The notes under the pieces are model-generated. The model worked only from the letters and a program-made list of their open reading frames with translations, had not been told where the DNA came from and ran no database searches. From positions 11,781,501-11,845,500 of the forward strand of contig JAPQWV010000017.1 of the NCBI GenBank assembly GCA_027422505.1: a stretch of DNA of 64,000 nt, written 5' to 3'. This DNA comes from Craterostigma plantagineum (taxonomy: Eukaryota; Streptophyta; Magnoliopsida; Lamiales; Linderniaceae). Shown piece after piece: positions 1 through 10,813 of this stretch; the stretch's first letter is position 1, and the number at the start of each line of letters is the position of its first letter. The position numbers and the translations under genes were made by a program.

Positions 1-562
1 CTCAGAATACGAAGTCAGCGCTAGAATCGTCATCAGCAGAAACGATTTTAGTTAGAAATATTTCTCGACCATTATACAGCGAAAAACTTTTTCGAGAGAG
101 ACTTATTTTGACTTTGCATGCGTAAAAACTTTAACTCGAAAAACTTTTTCAGTCAAACCTTTTAACGTTTGACCAGGCGAAAATCATTTACACGCGAGAA
201 ATTTTTCTAGTCAATAGATTTCTTTTGACTTGTCGAGAAACTTACTAACGTACTGTTTCTTTACGATCGAAATAAATTCACGATCAAGAAATTTTTCTCG
301 ATCGAATGATTTTGAGCAATTTATCTCGCTCGAAAAATATCACGCTGACAAAATTTCTCGCCCGAGAACAGTACTCAGTACATTCTATCTCGACGAAATT
401 AATTTCGATCAAACTTTAAAGATTGAATCGAAAATAATTGTCGATCTAATTTTCGAATCAAACGCTACTAACGACTTTTGTCACTTGTGAAGCACATTAC
501 ATCATCTTCAACCTTCAAAACAATTAACGAAGATCCTTCAACAACTCGACTACAATACAAAC
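1..562 (+). other. 5' leader of copy A (partial)
   Basis: Non-coding leader between 5' LTR and Gag. It is dense in variants of TTTCTCGATCG and TCGAAAA, as in the leaders of copies B and C. An 86-codon sense reading frame (230-490) ends 72 bases before the Gag start. It is also open in copy B, extended to 123 codons, but broken in C. It may be an upstream ORF or chance. Confidence 0.7.
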
Positions 563-3500
563 ATGGATGCATACTCACTTGGAAATGACAACCGTCCACC
601 GATCTTGCAAAGAGGCGAATACACAGTGTGGAGAAGCCGCTTTCTGAATTTCATCGCTCTAAAGGATCAAGCCGAAAATCTACTGAAGTCCCTTGAAGAG
701 GGACCGACACAGTTCTGGGTTCATGTACCCGGGGACGAAACAGCTACTCCAGCAATTCCAGCTTCTAGGCGACTAAAGGAGCCTAGAGAATACTCTCTGG
801 AGGAAAGAGCTCGAGCTAAGGCTGATCTAGTAGCCATGAATACTCTTATGCAGGGCATCCCCAACGATATATACAGACAAATCGACAGCCTTACATCGGC
901 CAAAGGGATGTGGGATGAGCTGCATAGGATGATGCAAAGGACGGAAGTTGGAATAAAGGCAAAGAAGGCGAACATTCTCACTGCTTACGACTCATTCAAA
1001 GCAAAGCCGGAGGAGAGTCTAAACGAGATCTACCAACGATACCTCACTCTTCTCAATGAAATGAGGAAGATAGAAATAACGAAGACAAACATGGACACAA
1101 ACATAAGATTTCTATCTTCTCTATCCACGGAATGGAAGAAAATATCTACTCAAATACGACAAAACAAAAATCTAGAGGAGTTGGATGTCCATGCAGTGTT
1201 CGATAATCTCGCTCAGCATGAGGAGGATATCCGTGAGATTAGCAAGGAGCAGAAAGGCAAACAAAATGATAACACGGTTGCCTTAGTCTCAGAGAAGAGG
1301 AGCACAAGATCAAAAAAGGATAAGATCGTTAGGCCACCTTCGTCATCAGAGTCGGAAGATGAATCGGACTCCGACATCGAGTCGAACATGAAAGCCCTTG
1401 GAAAACAATTAGCTCTCATTGGACAAATGATGAGCAAGAAGTACTTCACGAAGAAGTCTTCAACCTCAGCCAATAGACTTCGGACTACAAGCTCCAAGAA
1501 CAAAGAACGTGCTCCGGAGAGTTCCGAGGTCAAGAATCCCAAAGAGACTAACAAATGCTTTAACTGTGGCAAACAGGTCACTTCGCTAGAGAGTGCACTC
1601 TCCCGAAGAAAAGAGATGCAAACTACTACTCCAGGAAGCTTAAATTGACAAAACAGAAAGAAGCTGGAGTAGCTCTCATGGCCGAACAGGACCAATGGCT
1701 CGAGGACACGTCGAGCTCCGAAGAAGAGAACTTAGCCCTCATGGCCCGTCTCAACAACGAATTGGACGCCGAAACATCCACTCCTACGGACGACGACAAT
1801 GCATCCACGTCTTCAAATGAGGTAGCACTCATTCCACATTATTGACCATGTTAGAATCATATCAAAAGCAATATGCTAACATGAAACGTGAGCAGAAAAG
1901 TATAAAGGAAGTAGAGAACGAACTTGAGAGAGCTCAGGAGAAGATTGATAGTCTCGAACAAGAACTTAGGAGCTCTAGTGCAAAAATAGATGAACTTACT
2001 AAGAGCCTGCAGTCTAGAGAGACTAGTCAACCTCAACTAGGACAACAGAGCGAAAAGATTAAGGAATTAGAAGATAGGCTAGCAAATAACTAAAATTGCT
2101 TGGTTAGAAATCTCAACGAGAAAGCCATTTTAAATTGTAGGATAACCGAAGCTACCTCTAAGACACTAACTTAGAAGCTCAATTAGAAACATCGAATGCT
2201 AAGATTAGTGAGCTTAGTAAGGATTTCGATGCCTGTCAAGCCACTAAACTAACCGTGGAAAATAATTATGCTCTCCTAGGTGAGGACCGCAAGAAACTAT
2301 ATGCCAAAGTAAAGAAATTAGACGATATAGTTACGCGTAGGGGACAATCCGAACAGACGATATTTTTGAACAAGCCCAAGGATATAGAGTTCTATAATCC
2401 TATAGAAGGCATAGGTTTCACTAACCCGTGTGTTTTACAAAAGAAAGAAATACTGAATCGTCTTATGAAAATACTTTCGATTCATCCATTAGACAAGGTC
2501 CACATGGTCCAGAAATCCCCTTTGACTACAAAGAACTAAATGAAAGGGACAAAAATAGGAAAGAAACTCTAACACCTGTCAGCAATTTAGTTCAAATTCT
2601 ACCTCCTGACTCTCGAACACACCACGAGGAAGTTAAAACCATTAATTATAAAAATTCTCTCTACAAACCCCCTATCATAAAACAGATAGAGGAGTAACAG
2701 GCAAAGTTAGAAAAAGAACGAGTGAATTTCGAAGCTGAAAAGAAAAAATTCTTTAAGGAGATGGAAAATCTCAAGGCTTCCTCGTCCTCCCAAACTTCCT
2801 CTTACGCTATTACAAAAAGTGTGAAAAATGAAAAATCGCCTTTGAAAGATAAATATTGTAAAAATAATTCTGTTAAAAGTGCTATGACTAATTTCACTTT
2901 CCTACGTCTACAGGGAGCGTAGCGTCAGCACTAAAAACAAAGGCGAGAGTGTCTGGCACTAAGATAAAGAAGGAGCCATTAGATTTAAATGTTTCTGAGC
3001 ATGCTACTCCTGCTGTTACAATAAAAGACACTCGTAGAAATAAAAGAGCTATTTCCACTTTTAAGATAGTTGCTTCTACGTATTCACTTCAGCCGATCAC
3101 CTTTAGAAGCACCAACTTCGAAATAGGCTCTACGTCAAACATTAATCATTCTGAAACAAATGCCACAAGAAACACACGTAGGAAACAAGATCCAGCCATA
3201 AAGAAAGCTTACGGCGCCATACACGACTAACTCACCTAAGGTATCCCGTAGAAATTAAATCCCCCAAGCACCTTAGGAGATTATCACAAGAAAATATCTT
3301 TTCCTCAGTCAAACCCTCCAAAGCATTTGTACGTGCTGAAATTAATCTTCCCTGTAAGGTTCAACCCAAATGGGTTCCTAAATCTCCGCCTAGGACGACG
3401 AAAGCCAAAAGGGCCAAGTCTCCTATAGAGGCAAAACTCAAACCCACGTTTTCAAAATTGCAATGGGTTATTAAGACTCTTCCAAAAATAGATTTAGGAG

Positions 3501-3574
3501 TCATATCTGAACCCAAAACTAAATCTGCCAATCCGAGAGGACCCATGTTTAAGTGGGTACCTAAAGCTCTCTAA
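563..3574 (+). pseudogene. gag: gag of copy A, frameshifted
   Basis: Gag is the structural protein that forms the retrotransposon particle and packages its RNA. The ATG at 563 opens 361 codons with the copia Gag fold (IPNDIYRQIDSLTSAKGMWD region). A Ser/Asp/Glu-rich stretch and the start of a CCHC knuckle (CFNCGK, about 1556) follow. A one-base deletion just after CFNCGK destroys the knuckle relative to copy B. The downstream Gag extension survives in pieces: an acidic segment (1645-1845), a Glu/Lys-rich coiled coil (1842-2093) and a Lys/Ser-rich tail (2255-3230). The tail ends at the KWVPKAL motif and TAA 3572-3574. The stop after 3227 (…IHD, TAA) is shared with copy B but not C. Confidence 0.85.
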
Positions 3575-3575
3575 A

Positions 3576-6500
3576 TTGTTTTTGCAGATCCATCATGTGT
3601 GGTATCTCGACTCTGGTTGCTCCACACACATGACTGGTAATCAATAGCTGCTGAGCAACTACAAAGACCGACCAAACGGCAAAGTCAGATTTGGGAACAA
3701 CGATTCAGCCCCGATTCTAGGACTTGGGATATAATTCTGAAGAATCTGACCATCAAAAATGTCTCATACGTCTAATGCCTCCGCCATAACTTGTTCAGCA
3801 TAGGCCAATTCTGTGACAAAGGCTTCCAGGTGGTCTTCCATGCTGACCGGTGCAGAATTTTGGATAGTCAGGACACAGAACTCCTTCAAGGACTTCGGAG
3901 ATCCAATCTTTACACGATCAACCTGACGTCTGTGCGGCCCTCGACAGCTGTATGCCTCATTTCTCAGACTGATTTACAGAGGAACAGCTTATCGCATCAA
4001 CGACTGTCTCATCTGAATATGAAAGCTCTCCAAAGCTTTTCTACGAAAAAGTTGGTTCACGGTCTTCCAACTATACTACTACAAAAGGAGCATCACTGTT
4101 TGGCATGTCACCTAGAAAAAATGAAGCGAGCATCTCATCAAGCAAATTGCGTCTACTTCTCGACCATTGGAACTCATTCACATGGATCTCTGTGGTCCGA
4201 TGCAGACTCAGAGTATCAATGGAAGAAAGTATGTCTTAGTGATTGTGGATGACTATTCTCGCTACACGTGGACTAAGTTCCTCCGAACGAAAGATGAGAC
4301 ATGTGACTTGATTATCAATTTTGTGAACACAACTCAAAATCTGCTGCAACAGACTATTCAAGTTGTTCGAACAGACAACGGCACTGAGTTCAAGAACAAT
4401 CACCTCAATGAGTTTTATCAGAAACTTGGAATAAGTCAACAATTTTCAGCCGCCAAAACACCTCAACAAAATGGGGTTGTTGAAAGGAAAAATTGAACAC
4501 TAGTGGAACCCGCTCGTACAATGTTGATCCAATGGGGACTTCCACACTTTCTATGGGCTGAAGCAGTCAACACCGCTTGTTTTACTCAAAACAGGACGGT
4601 GGTTCACAAACGGTTCAACAAGACTCCGTCCGAGATTGTGAATAATAGAGTGCCCAACATCTCTTTCCTTAAAATCTTCGGGGGCAAGTGCTTTGTGGCG
4701 AACGACCGAGAGCAACGTGCAAAGTTCGACCCTAAAGCATTCGAAGCTACGTTTGTCGGGTATTCTTCAACATCAAAAGCGTACCGAGTATACATCAAGT
4801 CCAACCGAACTATTAAGGAAAGCTAAAATGTCACTTTCCACGAAGTGGCAGATATAGCTTCTAGTCAATTCAGTCCAGGACCCGTGCCTAACACGTTGGC
4901 TTCTGACGACAACATTTCAGAACCCGTAATCACTGGTGTGTTGGCACAAAACCAACAGAAGATGGCAACAACTTCAGGATCAGTGTCAGACGAAGCAACG
5001 AGACTTGCAATAGACGACATGGATTCTCTCTTCGAACCAGTATATCGGTCATACACGCCTACACCAACAATGAATTATCTACCGAACAAGACCGACGTAC
5101 CATGTTCATCTCACACCTCTACCCCACCCGATTCAGAGTTGCCACAGAATACCGAAGAACCTACAGTGGTCATCTAGGAAGTATCGTCTGAGACGATCAA
5201 TCCAAGTGCAGTATTGGAACTTCCTCAGACAAATGATCAATCGGAGACTATAGGCAATCTAGATCCACAGATGGCTGACGCATCGACTTCAGCCATGCCT
5301 CATGAGCGCAACTGGACAAGAGGCCACTCAGTTGATCAAATAATTGACGATCCCTCGGTTGGTGTGAGGACACGTCGTCAACACAGTCTTTTCAGTTGCT
5401 TCCTGAGCCAAAACGAGCCTACCAAAGTAGCAGACGCACTTCGAGACCCGGATTGGACAATTGCAATGCAAGAGGAAATCAATCAAATTGAATGTCTTCA
5501 AGTGTGGACCTTGGTACCCCGTCCACATGGGAAAACAGTGGTCGGAACTAAATTGGTTTTCAAGAATAAGAAAAATGAAGATGGTGAAGTGATCCGGAAC
5601 AAAGCAAGGCTAGTTGCTAAGGGATACAATCAACAGGAAGGCATCGACTACGACGAGACTTATGCTCCTGTTGCTCGTATCGAAGCTATCCGCCTCCTGC
5701 TGGCTTATGCGGCTCACAAAGACTTCAAAGTCTATCAGATGGATGTTAAAACCGCCTTTCTCAACGGCGTGTTAAAAGAAGAAGTCTACGTCGCTCAACC
5801 GGAAGGTTTCGTTGATGAAGAACATCCCGATCATGTCTATCGCTTGGACAAAGCTCTATATGGACTAAAACAAGCCCACATGCTTGGTACGATGTCCTGA
5901 GTGATTTCCTCGTGAAGTCTGGATTCATACGAGGAACGATAGACACAACCCTGTTCATTAAATGGCATGACAAAGATCTGATGGTCGTCCAGGTATACGT
6001 CGATGACATCATCTTCGGAACAAATCCTCGGCTCTGCAAGAAGTTTGGAGATCTCATGAAGAGCAAATTCAAGATGAGTCACATGGGAGAGATGCAATTT
6101 TTCTTAGGACTTCAAGTTAGGCAGCTCAATGATGGAATTTTCATCAGTCAGACAAAATACATCAAGGATATTATGAAGAAATTCCATCAAGACAAGAGCA
6201 AGCCACTCAGCACTCCTATGTCACCAAGCTGCAAGTTGGATGCCGATCCCTCTGGTAATTCGGTCGACATCACACTGTATCGCAGTATCATTGGATCTCC
6301 TCTACCTTACTTCGAGCCGGCCGGACATCATGTTTGCCACGTGCTTGTGTGCCTGTTTTCAAGCCGATTCCAAAGAATCCCATATGCTCGCGGTCAAAAG
6401 AATTTTACGCTACCTAAAGGGCACTTCTACCCTTGGCCTATGGTATCCAAAGGGTAAGAATTTTAAACTTATCGGCTACACTGACGCTGACTATGTAGGT

Positions 6501-6935
6501 TGCTGAATGGACAGGAAAAGCACGTCCGGTGGCGCTCAATTTTTAGGCGAAAAGCTGGTTTGCTGGTCATCCAAAAAGCAGAACTGTGTGTCCACTTCGA
6601 CGGCCGAAGCAGAATACGTAGCTGCCGCCAGCTGTTGCTCACAGATACTGTGGATGCGGACACAGCTTCGCGACTATGGGTACAATCTAAATAATATACC
6701 CATATATAGTGATAGTCAGAGTGCAATCGCCATTACTTGCAATCCTGTTCATCATTCATGCACAAAACACATAGAAATTAGATATCATTTTATCAAAGAT
6801 CACGTAGAAAAAGGCACGATAGAGATGTACTTTGTGAACACGGAGTTTCAACTAGCCGACATTTTCACCAAGGCCTTGAATGAGAAACGATTTCAATTCC
6901 TTGTCGGAAAATTAGGCATGTTGAATCTTCCGTAA
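3576..6935 (+). pseudogene. pol: pol of copy A (protease, integrase, RT, RNase H), multiply broken
   Basis: Pol lies in the +1 frame relative to the end of Gag. Visible in order are the protease site YLDSGCSTHMTG (about 3600), the integrase HHCC zinc region (HQRL…HHCLACHL) and the integrase core with VVRTDNGTEF and QQNGVVERKN (4167-4496). Then come RT with [11 protein letters not shown] (about 5740) and YVDDIIFG (about 5995), and RNase H with STAEAEYVAA, SDSQSAI and DIFTKAL (6507-6935). Damage includes TAG early in protease (NQ-stop), TGA at 4494, TAA near 4824, TAG at 5175 and frameshifts near 5875 and 6300. Several stops replace CGA or similar codons by C-to-T change. The RNase H end is intact to TAA 6933-6935. 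Confidence 0.9.
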
Positions 6936-7223
6936 TATGTGCATTACCTGATCTTCTGTGCTATCACATACTCTATTCTATGTGTTTTCTATGCTTATTT
7001 GTCCTTATCTTGCGTGATAAAAATAATATAAAAATAATACTAGTAACAATATATATTTCTATATATAATATAAAGGGATATGACGAAATCCTTTAGGATG
7101 CTATCTAAAGTCACTTAGAATTTTACCTCGACATGCGATTGATTTAATTGCTTAATTTTGTCAGTCTAAGTCATATTGTTGTGTCTAAAGGTCATTAGGT
7201 TGCTCCACTAGACACAAAGCCAC

Positions 7224-7230
7224 TATAAAT
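7224..7230 (+). promoter_or_regulatory. Candidate internal TATA box in the spacer
   Basis: TATAAAT inside CCACTATAAATG, about 220 bases upstream of the small spacer ORF. It is identical in copy B (minus strand, 29415-29421) and changed to AATAAAT in copy C. It could drive a subgenomic RNA, but no transcript evidence exists here. Confidence 0.25.
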
Positions 7231-7445
7231 GTGAGGATTCAAGCCTTGTTATATTTTCTTTCTTTGGATCTATTTCTCGAGTGAGTCACACATCAAGTGC
7301 TTGTCTTAACTAGTGATACTTGGCTTCATACTCATTTTGCGTTAGATCGTCAGGAAAATGATAAGGGAGTTTAGGATATTCCTCATACGGCCTTATATAA
7401 ATTCCCCCACGTTAGCCCTTAGTCATCCACTTTGAGCCTTCTTCG

Positions 7446-7667
7446 ATGTCCTTTTCTTCATTTGAAACCCATTCTCAGCCTTCAACCGAACTCCATACTC
7501 TTGGAATGGTTGTTCAAACGAGAAAAGGAGGGAGAGATAACGAAAGAAAAATTAAGATGATGACAAAAGAAGGCATTGCTCAACGCGCAACAAACAGACC
7601 AAAGGAACCGGCCTTCCGACTACCTTGTAGAAAGTGGCATGGTTCCTGCTGTGAACTTCTCCAATGA
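7446..7667 (+). CDS. Small sense ORF in the spacer of copy A (73 aa), function unknown
   Basis: The ATG at 7446 opens a 73-residue Ser- then Lys/Arg-rich reading frame starting MSFSSFETHSQPS. Equivalent frames exist in copy B (minus strand, 29198-28977, 73 aa) and copy C (42865-43101, 78 aa, different first residues). It resembles no family I know. The three copies are close relatives, so an open frame could persist by chance. It could be an accessory protein, an upstream ORF or nothing. Confidence 0.25.
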   Translation: MSFSSFETHSQPSTELHTLGMVVQTRKGGRDNERKIKMMTKEGIAQRATNRPKEPAFRLPCRKWHGSCCELLQ

Positions 7668-7900
7668 TAATCTCGTACGCTCGTCAGAACGGCTGGAAGA
7701 GGAGCACCACGAAGTGAACTTCTAAAACGATAATCCGACCTTATATCGGGAAACGAGAAGAGGAGTGCAGCATCGGGTACGAATTCCATAACCGAGAACT
7801 TCTCCAAATTGATAATCTCTGAAACCTCAATAGGGATTAAGAGAAGAGGAGCTCAGTATCGGCCCGAGAACCAACAAGAAGAACTTTGCCTACGATAATC
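7651..7900 (+). repeat. Imperfect tandem module with GATAATC core (4 units)
   Basis: GTGAACTTCTCC-N-GATAATC-like blocks start at 7651, 7714, 7794 and 7881 (spacings 63, 80 and 87). Each block is followed by a purine block such as GAAGAGGAG or GAGAAGAGGAG. CTTCTCC and GGAGAAG could pair, so RNA stem-loops are possible. The module is present in copy B (about 28740-29010, minus) and copy C (about 43080-43340). Confidence 0.6.
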
Positions 7901-8770
7901 TCCTAGAGCCTCATGGAGAAGCGGAGCTTCAGCTTGAGCATAACATAAAAAAGGGATAGTTCTTAAAAGAAAAAGATGGAGAAAAGATTGAAAAGAAGAA
8001 AGACGCCGAAAAAAAGGAGACGGACGTAGAATTGGAAGAGGATGAAGAGATAAACTCACTTTCCTTTAAATTCCTTCCGTTCTAAGTCCTAGCCAAATTA
8101 TAACCCTTACAACCCTTTGATTCCACATAGACGGTCTCTCGCTTGGGTGAAATGATTAAAAATGCCTCGATCGTAGATAAATTGACTTAAAATTGCTTGT
8201 GTTGACTTGAGTGATAAAAATATAAAAATCCCGAGATAGCCATAATTGAGAGCAAGAGCGAACCTAGTGAGAGTTGTCGAAATGGACCAGTCTATGAACT
8301 TAGGACTTTAGTTTGGCGACATGACTTGACGGCATTTTCTTCTTTCAAATGTCTCGTAAAATATTAGGCGTGACGATTGATCGAAGCAAAATAATCTGAC
8401 CCCATATTAAAAAAAATAATAAAAAAAATAATATATATATATATATATATACACATATATATAATAATAAATAAATAATAAATAATACATTCGCACATTT
8501 TGACATGAAATGTTATGTTTCATATGCGTTGAATTGGATAAATGCGAATTTCTTTAGTGTATCGCACATTCTAAAATGCAATTTTAGATTGCGTTGGCGC
8601 TGAATTGTTTAAATGTGATAAATTTTTCATTGCTTCTACCCTCACACAATATTTTAAAGTACATGTTTTTGGGGACCATGTATACATGCTTACTTGGTAA
8701 ATTTGTGTGCTCGTGACTTGAATTGATTTCATATGCTTGCATAATTAGTCAATTCTTGTGCATCATTTGA

Positions 8771-9065
8771 GGGGGAGCAAGTATAAGACTTGTAGATTAG
8801 CTCCAAATATTTTTGACGTTTTTTCTCTGAGTATTTCAGATCTTTCAAAATTAAGGAGCGAGACGTCGAAACTATAAAGAGAGGAGCTAGACACAAGACC
8901 AAAAATTTCAAAGATAAACTTGCCAAAAATAATTGTTGATTAACTCCATTATTACTAACGCTTATCTCTAAGTGGTACATATTTTTTAATCTACCAGGGG
9001 AGCTAGACGTTACTACACAAAAGATCCAGGGAGTTAATTGCATTTATTTTAATTCTGGGGGGAGC
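8771..9065 (+). repeat. Cluster of GGGGAGC polypurine-like boxes
   Basis: GGGGGAGC at 8771, GAGGAGCTAGAC at 8881, GGGGAGCTAGAC at 8997 and GGGGGGAGC at 9057 all read on the element's sense strand. They look like the AAAGGGGGAGA tract next to the 3' LTR but sit about 5.2 kb upstream of it. Copies B and C carry the same cluster. Multiple polypurine boxes are a known Sirevirus trait. Use as a second plus-strand priming site is inference. Confidence 0.5.
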
Positions 9066-9109
9066 TTTACAAATGTGATCTTATTTGAATAGGGATCAAT
9101 CTAAAAATT

Positions 9110-10600
9110 TTAGAAACACTTACCATCGAGAAACTGGATATAAGAATTAATTCGCGATCATAAGTTTCTCGATCGTAAACAGTGTTGGGAACGATTTTGA
9201 TTAGCCGCGATAATTTGCGATCGAGAAAATTGAATTGAAGAGCAATTTTCGAATCGAAAATTTCTCGAGCGCAAATAGTAATGGGCCTGTTTCATTGAAT
9301 CGCAAAATGTTAAATCGTAAACCCATCATCGACTTACAGCGAGTAAATAAAAGTTCACTTTTATGTCAGTCGAAAAACGTTTTCTCACGCAACCCTAAAT
9401 CGCATAAAATTTCTCTCGCGAAAAACTTTCACAGACAGTTCAAATTTCTCAAAAATCTTTCGATTTTCAACACGAAATTGTCTGTTTAAGGTAGAAATGA
9501 GAATCTGTTGCCATTTGCGTGTGATTTAACTTCGTTAGCATCTGCATTTTGTAGTTTTTCGCATGATTTAAATTAGTTTCTCGACTGTTCTTCAAAACTG
9601 AGAAAATCGTATACTATTTCGTAGTGTTTTAGGCTTGATTTTGAACTTTATCTGAGTTTAATGCCTGCACTTAAGATAGTTTCGATATTCTCTATGAATC
9701 TGGTAGAATGAATCATCGGAAAATCTGCAACTTCGACTGTAATTTGAGTTTTGATGAAACTGGGTATTTGAATGTTTAAAGCCATCGAAGAACTTTGTCG
9801 ATCGCAAAGAGTCTTAATTGAATTCCGGTTTAATTGAGATACTGTTTGTGTCGAATTAGTTTTTTCGATTGGTAAAATTTTGATTTAGTCGCTAAGATAG
9901 AAGATTTTGACCGAAAAAAAAAATTACTTAACATCGAGAAATCTAATTAGGATTTTTTTGTGAGCGAAAACTTACGCACTGATTAGATAATCTAGATGCA
10001 AATTTTATCGAGCGTAAAACTTACTATCGCAAAATAGAACTTTCGATTTAATCTCAATTTGGTCGCAAAAATTTAGCAGCGAAAAATTAATTTTTCAACA
10101 ATTAATTTTTCGATCGTAAATTTCACCGCTTAGGACCTAATTGATCGGTAAATTTCTCGACGGTTGACTTAGTCTTTCGTTGACTAATTTCTCGATCGAA
10201 AAATATTGCAGCGAAAATTTTTACTTAGGATCGAAAATCACATTTCGCTCGACAAATTTCAAATCGAAAAATTTTATTCAATTGAGGAAAATTTCTTGAT
10301 AGTAAATATACCTAAGATATAATTTCTCGATCGTAAATTTACGCGGAATTTTTCTCGATCGTAAAATTGATCGGCTACAGTCTCACGATTTCAATTTCAA
10401 CACTTAGAAGTCTTTTTTTACTAAGTCCTTTTACACTGTCATTAGTGAATAGAATTTTCTCGATCATAAAATTAAACGGAGTTATTGCAATTGAAATCAA
10501 TGCATAAGGAAATCAATTTGACACCAAAATTTTCGAGCGAAAAATTTCTCGGCGTGTCCTTTTCACGATTCAACACCTAGAAAAATTACGAACTCTTTTT
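9110..10600 (+). repeat. Degenerate TCTCGATCG motif array before the 3' ORF, copy A
   Basis: Many copies of TTTCTCGATCG(T/A)AAA and relatives occur, for example near 9167, 10107, 10192, 10322 and 10351. The palindrome TCGATCGA or half of it recurs every few tens of bases. The same motif family fills the 5' leader and occurs in the LTR. There is no fixed period, so this is not a satellite or CRISPR array. Confidence 0.6.
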
Positions 10601-10810
10601 CACGCATTACATGTTTAATTCGAAATTACAAGCATGCCATTACGTTTTTTTAAAATAATAATCCTATATGCATATCATACGATTTCAATTCAAAATTCAT
10701 CTAAACATGTCATGACTTGAAACACTATTTTAGTTTGATGAACCTAATTCATTTTCGACTAATATCAAAAATTATGAACTAATGATTTGTTATATCTCTT
10801 ATTTTTTTTT

Positions 10811-10813
10811 CAG
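10811..10813 (+). other. Candidate 3' splice site before the 3' ORF, copy A
   Basis: A run of T followed by CAG abuts the ATG at 10814. Copies B (CAG at 25872-25870, minus) and C (CAG at 46235-46237) keep the pyrimidine tract and CAG. The arrangement suits a spliced subgenomic RNA. No donor has been identified. Confidence 0.4.

Larger units (their letters stand above)
6936..10813 (+). other. Long spacer between pol and the 3' ORF, copy A
   Basis: This 3.9-kb stretch is conserved in position and sequence in copies B (25870-29703) and C (42374-46237). It holds an AT-rich start, a TATAAAT box at 7224-7230, a small sense ORF (7446-7667) and a tandem module (7651-7900). After these come an (AT)n tract near 8430-8460, G-rich boxes (8771-9065) and a dense array of TCTCGATCG-like motifs (about 9110-10600). 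It ends in a pyrimidine run plus CAG directly before the 3' ORF start. No pol or Gag sequence is visible in it. Confidence 0.75.

Noticed and set aside
1213..1695. 160-codon minus-strand frame
   Set aside because: It is the antisense shadow of gag. The sense frame has the recognised Gag domain and knuckle.
3551..3589. A mini-intron from GTACCTAAAG to TTTTTGCAG at the gag-pol boundary
   Set aside because: About 30 bases is below the minimal plant intron size. A frameshift or a longer splice using the same acceptor is more plausible.
9110..10600. CRISPR-like or satellite array
   Set aside because: The TCGATCG motifs have no constant repeat length or spacer length, and this is plant nuclear DNA.
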